From Parahalioglobus pacificus (GTDB taxonomy: Bacteria; Pseudomonadota; Gammaproteobacteria; Pseudomonadales; Halieaceae), in NCBI RefSeq assembly GCF_014652275.1, contig NZ_BMYM01000001.1, positions 496,001-560,000 of the forward strand: 64,000 nucleotides of DNA, read 5' to 3'. Below the pieces are notes generated by a model. That model worked only from the letters and a program-made list of their open reading frames with translations, had not been told where the DNA came from and ran no database searches. Made by a program: the position numbers and the translations under genes. This document shows positions 1 through 9,331 of this stretch, one piece after another. Position 1 is the stretch's first letter; the number at the start of each line of letters is the position of its first letter.

Positions 1-52
1 ATCGCTTACTTCTTTGCAGCCAGCGATATCTGCGAGCGCTAAGTTACTCGCT

Positions 53-1192
53 ATGTCATCGCTGATCGCCTCCACCGCTGAGCAGCCACGGGTCAACCTG
101 TTGGGGATGACCCGTGCCCAGCTTGAGGCTTACTTCGAGACGCTGGGCGAGAAGAAGTTTCGCGCCCAGCAGTTGATGAAGTGGATCCATCACCAGGGGG
201 TGACGGATTTTGATGCAATGACCAATCTCGGCAAAGCCCTGCGTGAGAAGCTCAAGGCGGTTGCCGAGGTGCGCCCCCCCGAAATTGTCAGTCAGCACGA
301 TTCCAATGACGGCACCCGCAAATGGGCAATCCGCGTGGAAGGTGGCGGGCTGGTCGAGACAGTCCTCATACCGGACGGTAACCGGGCAACCCTGTGCGTG
401 TCCTCGCAGGTGGGGTGCAGTCTCGACTGCAGTTTTTGTTCCACGGGCAAGCAGGGTTTCCAACGAGACCTGACGTCCGCAGAGATTATTGGGCAGGTGT
501 GGCAGGCAATAAACTCCTACGATGCCTTCCAGTCCGGCAAGGGTCGCGTTGTGACCAATGTCGTGATGATGGGGATGGGTGAGCCACTGATGAACTTCGA
601 TCCCGTGGTGTCAGCCATGGACTTGATGATGGAGGACCTAGCCTACGGTATCTCCAAGCGACGGGTAACCCTGAGCACGTCCGGCGTTGTACCGGCGCTA
701 GATAAGCTAGCTGAGCTCAGCGAAGCCAGTTTGGCGGTGTCACTGCACGCGCCCAATGATGCGTTGCGCAATGAATTGGTGCCCATCAATCGCAAATACC
801 CCATCGCCACACTGCTGGAGAGCTGTCGCAACTATATTGATGCGCAGAGCGACAAAAAGCGTGTAGTTACCGTTGAATACACCCTTATCGCCGGCGTTAA
901 TGACCAGCGTGAACACGCGGTTGAGTTGGCTGAATTGCTGCGGGATTTTCCCTGCAAGATCAACCTGATTCCCTTCAACCCCTTCCCCCAGTCTGATTAC
1001 CAGCGCCCCAGCGGGAATGCTGTGTCCCGATTCTGGCAAGTGCTTGTCGATGCAGGATATATTGTCACCGTGCGTACCACGCGTGGAGACGATATCGATG
1101 CCGCCTGCGGCCAGTTGGTCGGGCAGGTGGTCGATCGCACTCGACGCAGTGAACGCTATCGCAATGCGGGTCAGACAACGGAGTCAGCGTGA
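53..1192 (+). CDS. rlmN: 23S rRNA/tRNA adenine-C2 methyltransferase RlmN
   Basis: Radical-SAM enzyme that methylates C2 of A2503 in 23S rRNA and of A37 in some tRNAs, acting in the cytoplasm. The 379-residue product has the cluster motif CxxxCxxC at C122, C126 and C129, plus the family's catalytic cysteine pair, C115 (in [11 protein letters not shown]) and C352 (in [10 protein letters not shown]). The conserved [12 protein letters not shown] and MMGMGEPL blocks are present, and length is normal. The frame stays open upstream to a TTG at 14, but homology begins around VNLLGM, so the ATG at 53 is preferred; neither start has a strong SD. The stop overlaps the GTG start of pilF by 4 bases, so the two are probably co-translated. 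Confidence 0.96.
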   Translation: MSSLIASTAEQPRVNLLGMTRAQLEAYFETLGEKKFRAQQLMKWIHHQGVTDFDAMTNLGKALREKLKAVAEVRPPEIVSQHDSNDGTRKWAIRVEGGGLVETVLIPDGNRATLCVSSQVGCSLDCSFCSTGKQGFQRDLTSAEIIGQVWQAINSYDAFQSGKGRVVTNVVMMGMGEPLMNFDPVVSAMDLMMEDLAYGISKRRVTLSTSGVVPALDKLAELSEASLAVSLHAPNDALRNELVPINRKYPIATLLESCRNYIDAQSDKKRVVTVEYTLIAGVNDQREHAVELAELLRDFPCKINLIPFNPFPQSDYQRPSGNAVSRFWQVLVDAGYIVTVRTTRGDDIDAACGQLVGQVVDRTRRSERYRNAGQTTESA

Positions 1193-1971
1193 AGCAAACG
1201 ATAAGGGTGTTAGCCGCAGCAGCGGCGCTGGTGTTCGGCGCAGGATGCGTGACCACCACTACAGGTGGATTTACGGACAAAGCATCCCCGGAAGAGGCGC
1301 TGGAGCGCCGCGTTGAACTCGCCCGCCAGTACATCGGTGAGGGAAACTGGGAAAATGCCAAACGCAACCTGAAGTTGGCGACGGAAATCGATCCCAACAA
1401 TCCAGAAGTGTATGAAGCCTTCGCCCTGGTTTACCAGAGTACCGGTGAGTGGGAGCTGGCTGAGGAAAGCTTCCAGCGTGCTATTCGCCTGGATAAAAAC
1501 TTCTCCCGTGCGCGCAACAACTACGCCGCCTTCCTATTCAGCCAGCAGCGTTACGAAGAAGCTGAAAAGCAGTTGGAAGCGGTCACCGCAGATACGCTGT
1601 ACAACGCGCGTCCGCAAGCCTTCGTCAATCTTGGCCTGTGCCGACTGCAGCTATTTGATTCACAAGGCGCAGAAGAAGCCTTCATGCGGGCCCTGGCGAT
1701 GGACAGGCGAAACCCCATATCGCTGCTCGAAGTTGCGCAGTTGCGGTACGAGGCAGAGGATTACGATAATGCTGAGCGCTACTACGGTGTCTACCGCACC
1801 GTGGTTAGGCAGCAGTCTGCCCGCGCCCTCTGGTTTGGTATTCGATTGGCTGACGCCACGGATGACAAAGACGCAAGCAGCAGCTATGCCCTGGCGCTTG
1901 AAAATCTGTATCCGCAATCCGCAGAGTACAAGGCCTATCAGCGTGCCGAGTCAGGCGTAAACGGCGAATAG
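1189..1971 (+). CDS. pilF: Type IV pilus assembly lipoprotein PilF/PilW (TPR)
   Basis: Outer-membrane pilotin-like lipoprotein needed for assembly of the PilQ secretin in type IV pili. The 260-residue product begins with a lipoprotein signal ending FGAGC, with C20 as the lipidated residue. Tandem tetratricopeptide repeats follow (repeats such as [30 protein letters not shown]), matching the family's length and its usual place after rlmN. The GTG start overlaps the rlmN stop. In most gammaproteobacteria rodZ follows; here only 46 bases separate this gene from ispG. The family call is firm; a role in twitching or adhesion depends on pilus genes elsewhere. Confidence 0.92.
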   Translation: MKQTIRVLAAAAALVFGAGCVTTTTGGFTDKASPEEALERRVELARQYIGEGNWENAKRNLKLATEIDPNNPEVYEAFALVYQSTGEWELAEESFQRAIRLDKNFSRARNNYAAFLFSQQRYEEAEKQLEAVTADTLYNARPQAFVNLGLCRLQLFDSQGAEEAFMRALAMDRRNPISLLEVAQLRYEAEDYDNAERYYGVYRTVVRQQSARALWFGIRLADATDDKDASSSYALALENLYPQSAEYKAYQRAESGVNGE

Positions 1972-2017
1972 ACGAGTGATGGCACTGGCTTGGTAGAGCT
2001 CCGTGCAGGATGTGTAA

Positions 2018-3148
2018 ATGAATACCCAGTCCCCGATTAAACGCAGGAAGAGCCGTCAGATTATGGTCGGCGACGTGCCTGTTGGCGGCGATGCGCCTAT
2101 CAGCGTGCAAAGCATGACCAACACCGAGACCTGCGATGTACCCGCAACAGTGGCGCAGGTGAATGCCATCGCTGAAGCGGGCGCCGATATTGTGCGTGTT
2201 TCCGTACCCAGTATGGATGCGGCTGAGGCATTTCGGGCGATTCGCCAGCAGGTGTCGGTACCGTTAGTGGCGGATATTCACTTTGATCACCGCATTGCAC
2301 TCAAGGTGGCTGAGTACGGCGTGGACTGTCTGCGCATCAACCCCGGAAACATTGGTCGCGATGACAAAGTACGTGAGGTCATTGATAGCGCCCGTGACAA
2401 GGGCATCCCGATCCGAATTGGCGTAAACGCCGGCTCACTGGGTAAAGACCTACAGCGTAAGTATGGCGAGCCCACGGCCGAGGCATTGGTGGAGTCGGCC
2501 CTTCACCACGTGGATATTCTCGACAAGTTTGACTATCCCGATTTCAAAGTCAGTGTGAAAGCGTCTGAAGTGTTTATGGCGGTGGACGCCTATCGACTGT
2601 TGGCCAAACAAATCGAGCAGCCATTGCATTTGGGCATCACGGAGGCTGGCGGCTTGCGCGGCGGTACGGTGAAGTCCGCCGTCGGTCTGGGCATGCTGTT
2701 GATGGACGGCATCGGCGATACGATTCGAATCTCCCTAGCGGCCGATCCGGTAGAAGAGGTCAAAGTGGGCTTCGAAATTCTGAAAAGCCTCAAGCTGCGC
2801 GCCAACGGCATCAACTTCATTGCCTGCCCCAGTTGCTCGCGACAGAACTTCGATGTGATTGGCACCATGAATACCCTGGAGCAGCGCCTGGAAGATATCC
2901 GCACGCCCATGGATGTGGCAGTTATCGGCTGTATTGTGAATGGTCCGGGCGAAGCGCGTGAGGCGGATGTCGGCCTTACCGGAGCAAGCCCCAATAATCT
3001 GATATATGTGGGCGGTGAGCCGGATCATAAGGTAAGCAATGAAGACTTTATCGACCATCTGGAACAGGTGATCCGACAGCGAGCATCGGCGCTGGAAGAA
3101 CAGCGCGCCGCTGACGAGGCCAACATCATCCACAAGACCACCGCCTGA
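2018..3148 (+). CDS. ispG: 4-hydroxy-3-methylbut-2-enyl diphosphate synthase (flavodoxin) IspG/GcpE
   Basis: [4Fe-4S] enzyme of the MEP isoprenoid pathway, converting methylerythritol cyclodiphosphate to HMBPP. The 376-residue product shows the N-terminal TIM-barrel ([27 protein letters not shown]) and the cluster ligands C270 and C273 (CPSCSRQ) and C305, followed by the NGPGE ligand/catalytic segment with E312. This is the short bacterial form without the plant insert. The ATG at 2018 is preceded by GCAGGA. It lies between pilF and hisS as usual, but without rodZ. Its presence matters because an HMG-CoA reductase gene also lies in this window (59295-60479). Confidence 0.97.
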   Translation: MNTQSPIKRRKSRQIMVGDVPVGGDAPISVQSMTNTETCDVPATVAQVNAIAEAGADIVRVSVPSMDAAEAFRAIRQQVSVPLVADIHFDHRIALKVAEYGVDCLRINPGNIGRDDKVREVIDSARDKGIPIRIGVNAGSLGKDLQRKYGEPTAEALVESALHHVDILDKFDYPDFKVSVKASEVFMAVDAYRLLAKQIEQPLHLGITEAGGLRGGTVKSAVGLGMLLMDGIGDTIRISLAADPVEEVKVGFEILKSLKLRANGINFIACPSCSRQNFDVIGTMNTLEQRLEDIRTPMDVAVIGCIVNGPGEAREADVGLTGASPNNLIYVGGEPDHKVSNEDFIDHLEQVIRQRASALEEQRAADEANIIHKTTA

Positions 3149-3171
3149 AACCCGGCATTACTGGAGCACGC

Positions 3172-4461
3172 GTGACCACGATCAAAGCGATTCGGGGGAT
3201 GAATGACATACTCCCGGAGCACACCCCTTACTGGCAGAGGCTGGAAAGCACGGTGTCAGGCCTTCTGGCCAGCTATGGCTATGGCGAGATCCGCCTGCCT
3301 ATTGTGGAGCACACTGAACTGTTCAAGCGCTCCATCGGCGAAGTCACCGACATTGTCGAAAAAGAGATGTACTCCTTCGACGACCGTAACGGTGAAAGTC
3401 TGACACTGCGCCCCGAGGGTACGGCAGGGTGTGTCAGGGCCGCCATTCAGCAGGGTCTGCTGAGTGTGCCGCAGCGTATGTGGTACGCAGGTCCGATGTT
3501 CCGCTACGAGCGTCCGCAGAAGGGGCGCCAGCGCCAGTTTCACCAAATCGGTGTAGAGGCCTTTGGCACAGCCACGCCCGACATCGACGCCGAGCTGATC
3601 TTATTGACTGCCCGCCTGTGGCGCCTGCTGGGTATTGATCAGCACGTGACCCTCGAGCTCAATTCAATAGGCTCGTCACAAGCCCGGGCAGACTATCGCG
3701 CTGCACTGGTGACCTGGCTGAGCGAGCGTCGCGAGCAGCTGGACGAGGACAGCCAGCGCCGCCTGGAGAGCAACCCGCTGCGCATACTGGACAGCAAGAA
3801 TCCGGATACCCAGGCATTGCTGGACAACGCCCCCAATCTGGCGGACTTCCTTGATGAGGAATCGGTGGCAGATTTTGCCCGCGTCTGCGATCTGCTGGAT
3901 GCCTGTGGTGTTTCCTATACGATTAATCGGAGGCTGGTCCGAGGCCTGGATTATTACAACAAGACAGTGTTTGAGTGGGTCACCAGCGAGTTGGGTGCTC
4001 AGGGTACCGTTTGCGCCGGTGGACGCTACGACGGCCTTGTTGAACAGTTGGGCGGCAAGGCCACGCCGGGCATTGGGTTTGCCATGGGGGTAGAGCGCCT
4101 GGTGCTGCTGATTGAGGCCGTGGGTGCGCAAGCGCCTGCGCCCGAGAGGGCAGATGTATATGTGGTCGCCGTGGGTGATAATGCACACCGCACCGCATTG
4201 GCTGCTATCGAAGCGCTGAGAACAGCGCTGCCGGAATTGCGCGTTATTCAGCACGTGGGCGGCGGCAGTTTCAAGAGCCAGTTAAAAAAAGCCGACAAGA
4301 GTGGCGCCGCAGTGGCGTTGATTGTCGGTGAGGACGAGGCGGCCGCAGGGGTGGCCGGACTCAAACCCTTGCGTGGGCAGGGAGAGCAGACTCAGGTCGC
4401 ACTGGGTGACCTCGCCGAGAACGTTTCCAACATCGTGATGCAGGACATCACCGCAACATAA
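3172..4461 (+). CDS. hisS: Histidyl-tRNA synthetase
   Basis: Class II aminoacyl-tRNA synthetase that charges tRNA-His. At 429 residues it is the normal bacterial length. Visible landmarks are motif 2 ([21 protein letters not shown]), the histidine-specific [12 protein letters not shown] and AGGRYDGL motifs, the motif 3 segment [11 protein letters not shown] and a C-terminal anticodon-binding domain. The GTG start at 3172 is supported by GGAG six bases upstream. It sits 23 bases after ispG and 17 bases before yfgM, consistent with one transcript. Confidence 0.97.
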   Translation: MTTIKAIRGMNDILPEHTPYWQRLESTVSGLLASYGYGEIRLPIVEHTELFKRSIGEVTDIVEKEMYSFDDRNGESLTLRPEGTAGCVRAAIQQGLLSVPQRMWYAGPMFRYERPQKGRQRQFHQIGVEAFGTATPDIDAELILLTARLWRLLGIDQHVTLELNSIGSSQARADYRAALVTWLSERREQLDEDSQRRLESNPLRILDSKNPDTQALLDNAPNLADFLDEESVADFARVCDLLDACGVSYTINRRLVRGLDYYNKTVFEWVTSELGAQGTVCAGGRYDGLVEQLGGKATPGIGFAMGVERLVLLIEAVGAQAPAPERADVYVVAVGDNAHRTALAAIEALRTALPELRVIQHVGGGSFKSQLKKADKSGAAVALIVGEDEAAAGVAGLKPLRGQGEQTQVALGDLAENVSNIVMQDITAT

Positions 4462-4478
4462 ACCGCAGGAAAGAGAAC

Positions 4479-5171
4479 GTGGAACAGTACCGCACAGAAG
4501 AAGAACAGGTAGAGGCGCTCAAGCGTTGGTGGGATGAGAACGGCAAGGCAACCATCGCCGCGATCCTGCTGGCACTGGTGGCCGGCTTTGGGTGGCAGGG
4601 ATGGCAAGGTTTCCAGCAGGAACAGCTGGCAACCGCCTCCGACAGCTACCAGCGTCTGCTACAAGCCATGAGCACACCTGAAACCGGTGAGCCTGATACA
4701 GCTGCGGCACGCGAGATCGCCGGGCAAATCAAGAAAGAGTATGGCGGCAGCACGTATGCGCAGTTTGCTGCCCTGCACCTGGCACGTATGGCGGTGAACG
4801 ACGCGGATCTGGCAACAGCCGAAGCAGAGCTGCGCTGGGTTTTGGCCAAAGCTGATGCCGGCAGTGACATCGCCCAGATCACTCAATTGCGCCTGGCTCG
4901 TGTGCTGGCATCAAGTGGTGATACCACACAGGCATTAACGCTGTTGGACGCCGGCGCCGATGGCGACTACGCGGGCGCCTATGCGATGGCCCGTGGAGAT
5001 GTCTTCATGATGCAGGGCGATGAGTCACAGGCACGCGCGGCGTACAGCGAAGCCCGTGTGCTGGCAGCTGCAGACGCAACGCTGCCACCACTGGCTACCC
5101 TGGAGCAGAAGCTGCAGAGTTTGAATCCGCAGGCGCCAGAGATGACGGGGACAACAGCTGATGAGGGGTAA
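4479..5171 (+). CDS. yfgM: YfgM family inner-membrane TPR chaperone/ancillary SecYEG translocon protein
   Basis: The 230-residue product has a short cytoplasmic N-terminus (TEEEQVEALKRWWDENG), one transmembrane helix at about residues 25-43 (ATIAAILLALVAGFGWQGW) and a periplasmic tetratricopeptide domain. In E. coli YfgM associates with the SecYEG translocon and PpiD and helps periplasmic protein folding. The N-terminal EEQVEALKRWW..NG block is characteristic of the family, and the hisS-yfgM-bamB-der order is conserved. The GTG start follows an AGGAAAGAG Shine-Dalgarno region. The gene ends just upstream of bamB, whose own SD lies inside the last codons of this gene. Confidence 0.93.
   Translation: MEQYRTEEEQVEALKRWWDENGKATIAAILLALVAGFGWQGWQGFQQEQLATASDSYQRLLQAMSTPETGEPDTAAAREIAGQIKKEYGGSTYAQFAALHLARMAVNDADLATAEAELRWVLAKADAGSDIAQITQLRLARVLASSGDTTQALTLLDAGADGDYAGAYAMARGDVFMMQGDESQARAAYSEARVLAAADATLPPLATLEQKLQSLNPQAPEMTGTTADEG
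5163..5168 (+). promoter_or_regulatory. Shine-Dalgarno that sets the bamB start
   Basis: GAGGGG lies inside the final yfgM codons, seven bases before the ATG at 5176. An in-frame ATG at 5161 would sit upstream of this SD, so the 5176 start is preferred and implies translational coupling to yfgM. Confidence 0.7.
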
Positions 5172-5175
5172 TGCC

Positions 5176-6345
5176 ATGTTGCGACTGCCCCTGGTAGTCC
5201 TGCTCTCGCTGGCGCTGTCTGCCTGTAGCACAATCAGTGGCTGGTTCGAGGTCGATGACGACACAGACCTCACCGCCCCTGTTGATCTGGTAGATATCGA
5301 AACCAGCGTGAAAGTCCGCAAACTGTGGTCGGTGGGTGTGGGCAATGGCCAGGGCGAGGGCCTGTACAAAATCCAGCCGGCGATTTCCGGCGATATTATT
5401 TACGCCGCGGCCGCTGATGGTGAGGTAGTGGCGGTTGATCGAACCAATGGGCGCACCCAGTGGGACGTTGAATTGGAGACCGGTCTCGCCGGCGGCGTTG
5501 GCCTGCACAGTGGTTCGGTCTTGTTGGGTGGTAGTGACGGCGCGGTGATTCGCCTGGACGCCCAAACCGGCACAGAATTGTGGCGCACTCGCCTGACCGG
5601 TGAAGTGCTCGCTGCCCCTCAGGGCGATGGACGCGTGGTGGTTGCCCAAACCTACGACGGTAAATTGGTTGGGCTGGATTATGACTCCGGCGAGAAGCTT
5701 TGGACCTACGATAGCAATGTGCCAGTACTGACCATCCGCGGTACGAGCACTCCAATACTGAATAATGGTGTTGTCTACGCGGGCTTCGCCAACGGCAGAG
5801 TCAGTGCCTTCGACGCCATGACCGGCGCAGTGCGTTGGGAATCCCGGGTGGCCATCGCCGAGGGTCGCTCCGAAATCGAGCGTATCGTCGACGTTGACGG
5901 CACCATGGTGCTCATGGGTAACGAACTTTATGCTGCCAGTTACCAGGGGCGTGTGACGGCCCTGAATATTCAGGACGGACGCAAGCTGTGGCAACGCAAT
6001 ATCTCCTCGTTCTCCGGCGTCTCCCAGGGGTTTGGTAACGTCTATGTAGTGGACGAAGATGGCACCGTAACCGCCTACCTGCGCAATGGCCAGGGCGTGC
6101 GCTGGCAACAGGATGCTCTGGGTTATCGCGAGCTATCCCGCCCCACACCTGTCAGCAGTTACCTGGCAGTGGTCGACTTCGAAGGCTACCTGCACCTGAT
6201 GTCGCAGGTGGATGGCACCTTCGTTGGCCGTGAACGGCCCGACGGCGACGGCGCCCGCGCTGACATGCTCAGTGATGGCAATGTGCTGTACGTGTATGGC
6301 AACAGCGGCAAGCTGATTGCCTATGAAATCACCGCCGATAACTAG
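5176..6345 (+). CDS. bamB: Outer membrane protein assembly factor BamB (beta-propeller lipoprotein)
   Basis: Lipoprotein subunit of the BAM complex that inserts beta-barrel proteins into the outer membrane. The 389-residue product begins with a lipoprotein signal ending LSAC (C17). It continues as PQQ-type WD-like blades with recurring A(A/F)DGxVxAxDxxTGxxxW repeats, for example AAADGEVVAVDRTNGRTQW and GFANGRVSAFDAMTGAVRW, forming the eight-bladed propeller. Length and neighbours (yfgM before, der after) are typical. It is read in the frame giving the signal peptide; a long antisense frame over it is a composition artefact. Confidence 0.96.
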   Translation: MLRLPLVVLLSLALSACSTISGWFEVDDDTDLTAPVDLVDIETSVKVRKLWSVGVGNGQGEGLYKIQPAISGDIIYAAAADGEVVAVDRTNGRTQWDVELETGLAGGVGLHSGSVLLGGSDGAVIRLDAQTGTELWRTRLTGEVLAAPQGDGRVVVAQTYDGKLVGLDYDSGEKLWTYDSNVPVLTIRGTSTPILNNGVVYAGFANGRVSAFDAMTGAVRWESRVAIAEGRSEIERIVDVDGTMVLMGNELYAASYQGRVTALNIQDGRKLWQRNISSFSGVSQGFGNVYVVDEDGTVTAYLRNGQGVRWQQDALGYRELSRPTPVSSYLAVVDFEGYLHLMSQVDGTFVGRERPDGDGARADMLSDGNVLYVYGNSGKLIAYEITADN

Positions 6346-6354
6346 GCCTTAGCC

Positions 6355-7773
6355 ATGCTACCCGTCATCGCCCTGGTCGGCCGCCCCAATGTGGGCAAGT
6401 CGACACTGTTTAACCAGCTCACGCGCAGCCGTGACGCGCTGGTGGCGGATTATGCGGGCCTGACCCGAGACCGTAAGTACGGCGAGGCGCGACTGGGCAG
6501 CAGACCCTTCATTGTGATTGATACCGGCGGTGTCAGTGGCGATGAGGATGGCATCGACCAGGCCATGGCAGATCAGAGCATGACAGCCATCGAGGAAGCC
6601 GATGCGGTGCTGCTCATGGTGGATGCCCGTGAGGGCCTCAATGCCGGTGATGAAGCCTTGGCGCAGCATTTGCGCCAGCGGGGGAAGCCCTTTCACCTGA
6701 TCGTCAACAAAGTGGACGGTATCAGCGCTGATGTTGCCACCGGTGATTTCTATTCGCTGGGTGTGCCTTCCCTGTTCGCTATCGCAGCCAGTCATGGTCG
6801 CGGCGTGCGCAGCATGATCGAAGCGGTGCTGGGGCCTTTTCCCGAGGCCGAGCAAGCCGATGGCGAAGATCGATTTGGGCGCACACGGGTTGCCGTCGTG
6901 GGCAGGCCGAATGTGGGCAAATCGACGTTGGTTAACCGACTACTGGGTGAAGACCGCGTCGTGGTCTACGATCAGCCGGGCACCACACGCGATAGCATCT
7001 ACATCGACTATGCCCGCGACGACAAACCTTACACACTGATCGACACTGCCGGGGTGCGCCGCCGGAAGAATGTGCGTGAGACCGTGGAGAAGTTTTCTAT
7101 TGTGAAAACGCTCAAAGCCATCGACGATGCCAATGTCGTGGTGTTGGTGATGGACGGTCATGAAGGTATTGTCGAGCAGGACATGCACCTGTTGGGTCAT
7201 TGCATCGAGGCCGGCCGCGGTTTGGTGTTGGCAGTCAACAAATGGGACGGTATCGAGCCCGACCAGAGGGACTGGATCAAGTCGGAGTTGGGGCGGCGTC
7301 TACAGTTTGCAGACTATGCCGACAGCCACTTCATTTCCGCGCTGCACGGCACCGGTGTAGGCCATCTGTATAAATCCATTGATGCCGCCTACCAGTCGGC
7401 AACGCGCAAACTCAGTACCAATGCGCTGACCCGCATCCTCGAAGGGGCCGTATACGATCATCCGCCACCACTGATGAACGGGCGCAGAATCAAACTGCGT
7501 TATGCCCATGCCGGGGGACAGAATCCACCGCTAGTCGTGATTCACGGTAATCAGACAGGCAAGGTTCCAGCCTCCTACCAACGCTACCTGGAAAAGATAT
7601 TTCGTCGGGAACTGGACCTGGTGGGGACTCCGGTACGCATTGAGTTCCGCACCAATGAAAATCCTTATGCCGACAAGCGCAACAAGCTGACCCAGCGCCA
7701 GGTTCAGCGCAAGCGGCGCATGATGGCGCACGTGAAGAAGGCCAAGAAGAGCCGCAAGAAAAAGGACCGCTAG
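6355..7773 (+). CDS. der: Ribosome-assembly GTPase Der (EngA)
   Basis: Essential GTPase with two tandem G domains that acts in 50S subunit maturation. The 472-residue product carries the first P-loop GRPNVGKST at about residue 8 and the second, also GRPNVGKST, at about residue 182. Each domain has DTGG/DTAG (G3) and NKxD (G4) motifs (VNKVDG and VNKWDG). The C-terminal KH-like domain ([22 protein letters not shown]) and a lysine/arginine-rich tail follow. It starts nine bases after bamB and ends the conserved block. Confidence 0.98.
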   Translation: MLPVIALVGRPNVGKSTLFNQLTRSRDALVADYAGLTRDRKYGEARLGSRPFIVIDTGGVSGDEDGIDQAMADQSMTAIEEADAVLLMVDAREGLNAGDEALAQHLRQRGKPFHLIVNKVDGISADVATGDFYSLGVPSLFAIAASHGRGVRSMIEAVLGPFPEAEQADGEDRFGRTRVAVVGRPNVGKSTLVNRLLGEDRVVVYDQPGTTRDSIYIDYARDDKPYTLIDTAGVRRRKNVRETVEKFSIVKTLKAIDDANVVVLVMDGHEGIVEQDMHLLGHCIEAGRGLVLAVNKWDGIEPDQRDWIKSELGRRLQFADYADSHFISALHGTGVGHLYKSIDAAYQSATRKLSTNALTRILEGAVYDHPPPLMNGRRIKLRYAHAGGQNPPLVVIHGNQTGKVPASYQRYLEKIFRRELDLVGTPVRIEFRTNENPYADKRNKLTQRQVQRKRRMMAHVKKAKKSRKKKDR

Positions 7774-7777
7774 GGTG

Positions 7778-8164
7778 ATGCAGCATCGCCCCGATCTGGA
7801 TAGTCGGGCGAGGGTAGAGCAGTTCGTAGACGCATTTTATGGCCACGTACTGAACGATACCCGCCTGGCGCCACTGTTCCTGGATGTCGCAGCTATCGAC
7901 CTGCAGGTACACCTCCCTCACATCAAGGATTACTGGTCCAAGCTTCTGTTGGGCGAGCGAGCGTACCAGCGTCATACCATGAACATTCACCGCCATCTGC
8001 ACGGCAAACAACGCCTGACGGGCGCCGACTTCGCGCAGTGGCTGGCTCTGTTCAATGCCACACTGGACCAGCATTTCAGCGGCGAAAACACCGAAAAGGC
8101 TCGCCGAATTGCGGCTACGATCGCCGCAAATATGCGGGATCGGCTGGCAGAAATGCCTGAATAG
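7778..8164 (+). CDS. Group III truncated haemoglobin
   Basis: Small haem protein of the 2-over-2 globin fold, 128 residues. The group III signature is clear: FVDAFYGHVLNDTRLAPLF near the N-terminus, HLPHIKDYWSKLLLG in the middle, then HRHLHGKQRLTGADFAQWLALF, where the conserved block around the proximal (F8) histidine is expected. Group III globins are linked to oxygen or NO and peroxide chemistry, but no specific role can be read here. ATG at 7778 is preferred over the adjoining GTG at 7775. The gene starts four bases after der and may be read from the same message. Confidence 0.88.
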   Translation: MQHRPDLDSRARVEQFVDAFYGHVLNDTRLAPLFLDVAAIDLQVHLPHIKDYWSKLLLGERAYQRHTMNIHRHLHGKQRLTGADFAQWLALFNATLDQHFSGENTEKARRIAATIAANMRDRLAEMPE

Positions 8165-8216
8165 CGCGGGCGATCGCTTATATCGCTCAACTCACCGCAG
8201 AGGCCACTTTCCTCGG

Positions 8217-8244
8217 TTGTACATCAGAAATCGGGTGTTATAGT
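8217..8244 (+). promoter_or_regulatory. Candidate promoter of the YtrA-type ABC operon
   Basis: A TTGTAC -35-like hexamer (8217-8222) and a TATAGT -10 hexamer (8239-8244) are separated by 16 bases. The -10 lies inside the inverted repeat at 8234-8257, so a bound repressor would block RNA polymerase. Confidence 0.5.
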
Positions 8245-8257
8245 TCCGTATAACACC
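8234..8257. promoter_or_regulatory. Perfect inverted repeat, likely operator for the GntR/YtrA repressor
   Basis: Two perfect 9-base arms, GGTGTTATA and TATAACACC, flank a 6-base centre (GTTCCG). The element reads exactly GGTG, 16 bases, CACC. From memory this is the spacing described for operators of YtrA-subfamily GntR repressors, and the third gene downstream (9332-9703) encodes such a protein. The element overlaps the predicted -10 box, fitting autorepression of the whole five-gene operon. Confidence 0.72.
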
Positions 8258-8277
8258 ATATCAACGAGGCAATTCCG

Positions 8278-8469
8278 ATGACTATTCGGCCACGTAAATC
8301 ACAGCGCATTCAGGGTGATGACCAGGTTCTGGTCTACGCCGGACTGTTTCTAATCTGCGCTGGCGTCAGCGCTATGGGCGGCGGTGCCCTGGGTCTGCTG
8401 TCTTTCATACCCGCAGTGGCGGTAGCTGAGGTGCTTCGCAGGCTGCCAGATGCCGCCGCGGAGGCCTGA
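8278..8469 (+). CDS. Small hypothetical membrane protein, first gene of the YtrA-type operon
   Basis: Encodes 63 residues with a polar, basic N-terminus (about 18 residues) and a long hydrophobic stretch, LVYAGLFLICAGVSAMGGGALGLLSFIPAVAVAEVL, which could form two short transmembrane helices. I do not recognise a family. The ATG has GAGG eight bases upstream, and the gene directly follows the operator/promoter at 8217-8257. The next gene starts one base after its stop, so it is probably a real, co-transcribed gene. Confidence 0.65.
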   Translation: MTIRPRKSQRIQGDDQVLVYAGLFLICAGVSAMGGGALGLLSFIPAVAVAEVLRRLPDAAAEA

Positions 8470-8470
8470 T

Positions 8471-9307
8471 ATGAAGGCTATTACCCAGCGCTCGCTGGCT
8501 GCGGGAATTATATCCACGTTGCTGGCCGTGACACTGTCACTGCCCGCCGGCGCAGAGACCCTCAAGGTTGAGGGCCTGGAGTTCGACCGCATCCTGGTGA
8601 AGGGCAGCGTACAAGTGCAGATCATGCAGGGCGACGATAACCTTCTCATGGTCAAGGGGCAGGAAGGCAAGCTCGAGAAAAGGCCCTTCTACGTCAGCGA
8701 CGGCACACTGGTGCTAGGCCAGAGCCGCGAAAAGCACCGGGAAAATTTCTCCCGCGTGAAGTATAAGCTGAGCACTCCCAATATTGAGCATGTCGAATTG
8801 AATGGCTCCGGCGATGTCTACGTTCGACCCTTCAAGACCAAGTCTTTTTACGGTGCCGTCGAAGGCTCTGGCGACATAAAGCTATTTTCGATTGACGCGT
8901 CAGATGATGTCACTCTGCAGCTGAGCGGCTCCGGGGACATCAAAGTGGCTGAACTTAATGCCACGGGAGTGGCGCTGGTGCTGTCGGGCTCCGGCGACTT
9001 ACACCTTCAGGAAATGGAAGCCAAGGATACTGACGCCTCACTCAATGGCTCGGGTGACATGAGCGTGCAGGGCAAGGGGTACACTGAACGACTGCAGATC
9101 AACATTGTGGGTTCAGGCGACATCGACTTCCGGGCAATGGATGCGGAAAAGGTAGAGGTGAATATTGTAGGCTCCGGCGTCGCGCGTGTGGGCGAGTCCG
9201 AGATTCTCGATGTGAGCATTATGGGTAGCGGCGATGTGCGCTACTCTGGTCGTCCGTCTGTTGACCAGTCCGTTATGGGATCGGGTAGCGTAGAGTCCGC
9301 CGATTAA
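8471..9307 (+). CDS. Exported GIN-domain (DUF2807) beta-helix protein
   Basis: The 278-residue product has an N-terminal signal peptide (about residues 1-29, ending SLPAGAE). A head-GIN/DUF2807 domain follows, predicted to fold as a right-handed beta-helix. Nine turns each carry a GSG(D) corner: NGSGDVYV, EGSGDIKL, SGSGDIKV, SGSGDLHL, NGSGDMSV, VGSGDIDF, VGSGVARV, MGSGDVRY and MGSGSVES. The biochemical role of this family is unknown. The ATG at 8471 is chosen because GAGG precedes it and the signal peptide begins there. Its place between a YtrA-type operator and an ABC transporter suggests an envelope-stress or secretion function, which is inference. Confidence 0.85.
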   Translation: MKAITQRSLAAGIISTLLAVTLSLPAGAETLKVEGLEFDRILVKGSVQVQIMQGDDNLLMVKGQEGKLEKRPFYVSDGTLVLGQSREKHRENFSRVKYKLSTPNIEHVELNGSGDVYVRPFKTKSFYGAVEGSGDIKLFSIDASDDVTLQLSGSGDIKVAELNATGVALVLSGSGDLHLQEMEAKDTDASLNGSGDMSVQGKGYTERLQINIVGSGDIDFRAMDAEKVEVNIVGSGVARVGESEILDVSIMGSGDVRYSGRPSVDQSVMGSGSVESAD

Positions 9308-9331
9308 GGCTGGCTGACGCGGGAGATCGCT

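Noticed and set aside
5095-6108. A 337-codon open frame on the minus strand opposite bamB
   Set aside because: Antisense to a well-supported lipoprotein gene; its translation has no signal, domain or SD and reflects the high GC content of bamB codon positions.
8790-9300. Recurring GGCTCCGG-like DNA repeats that might suggest a repeat array
   Set aside because: They encode the GSGD corners of the beta-helix protein, vary in sequence and spacing, and have no spacer structure; not CRISPR or a tandem DNA repeat.
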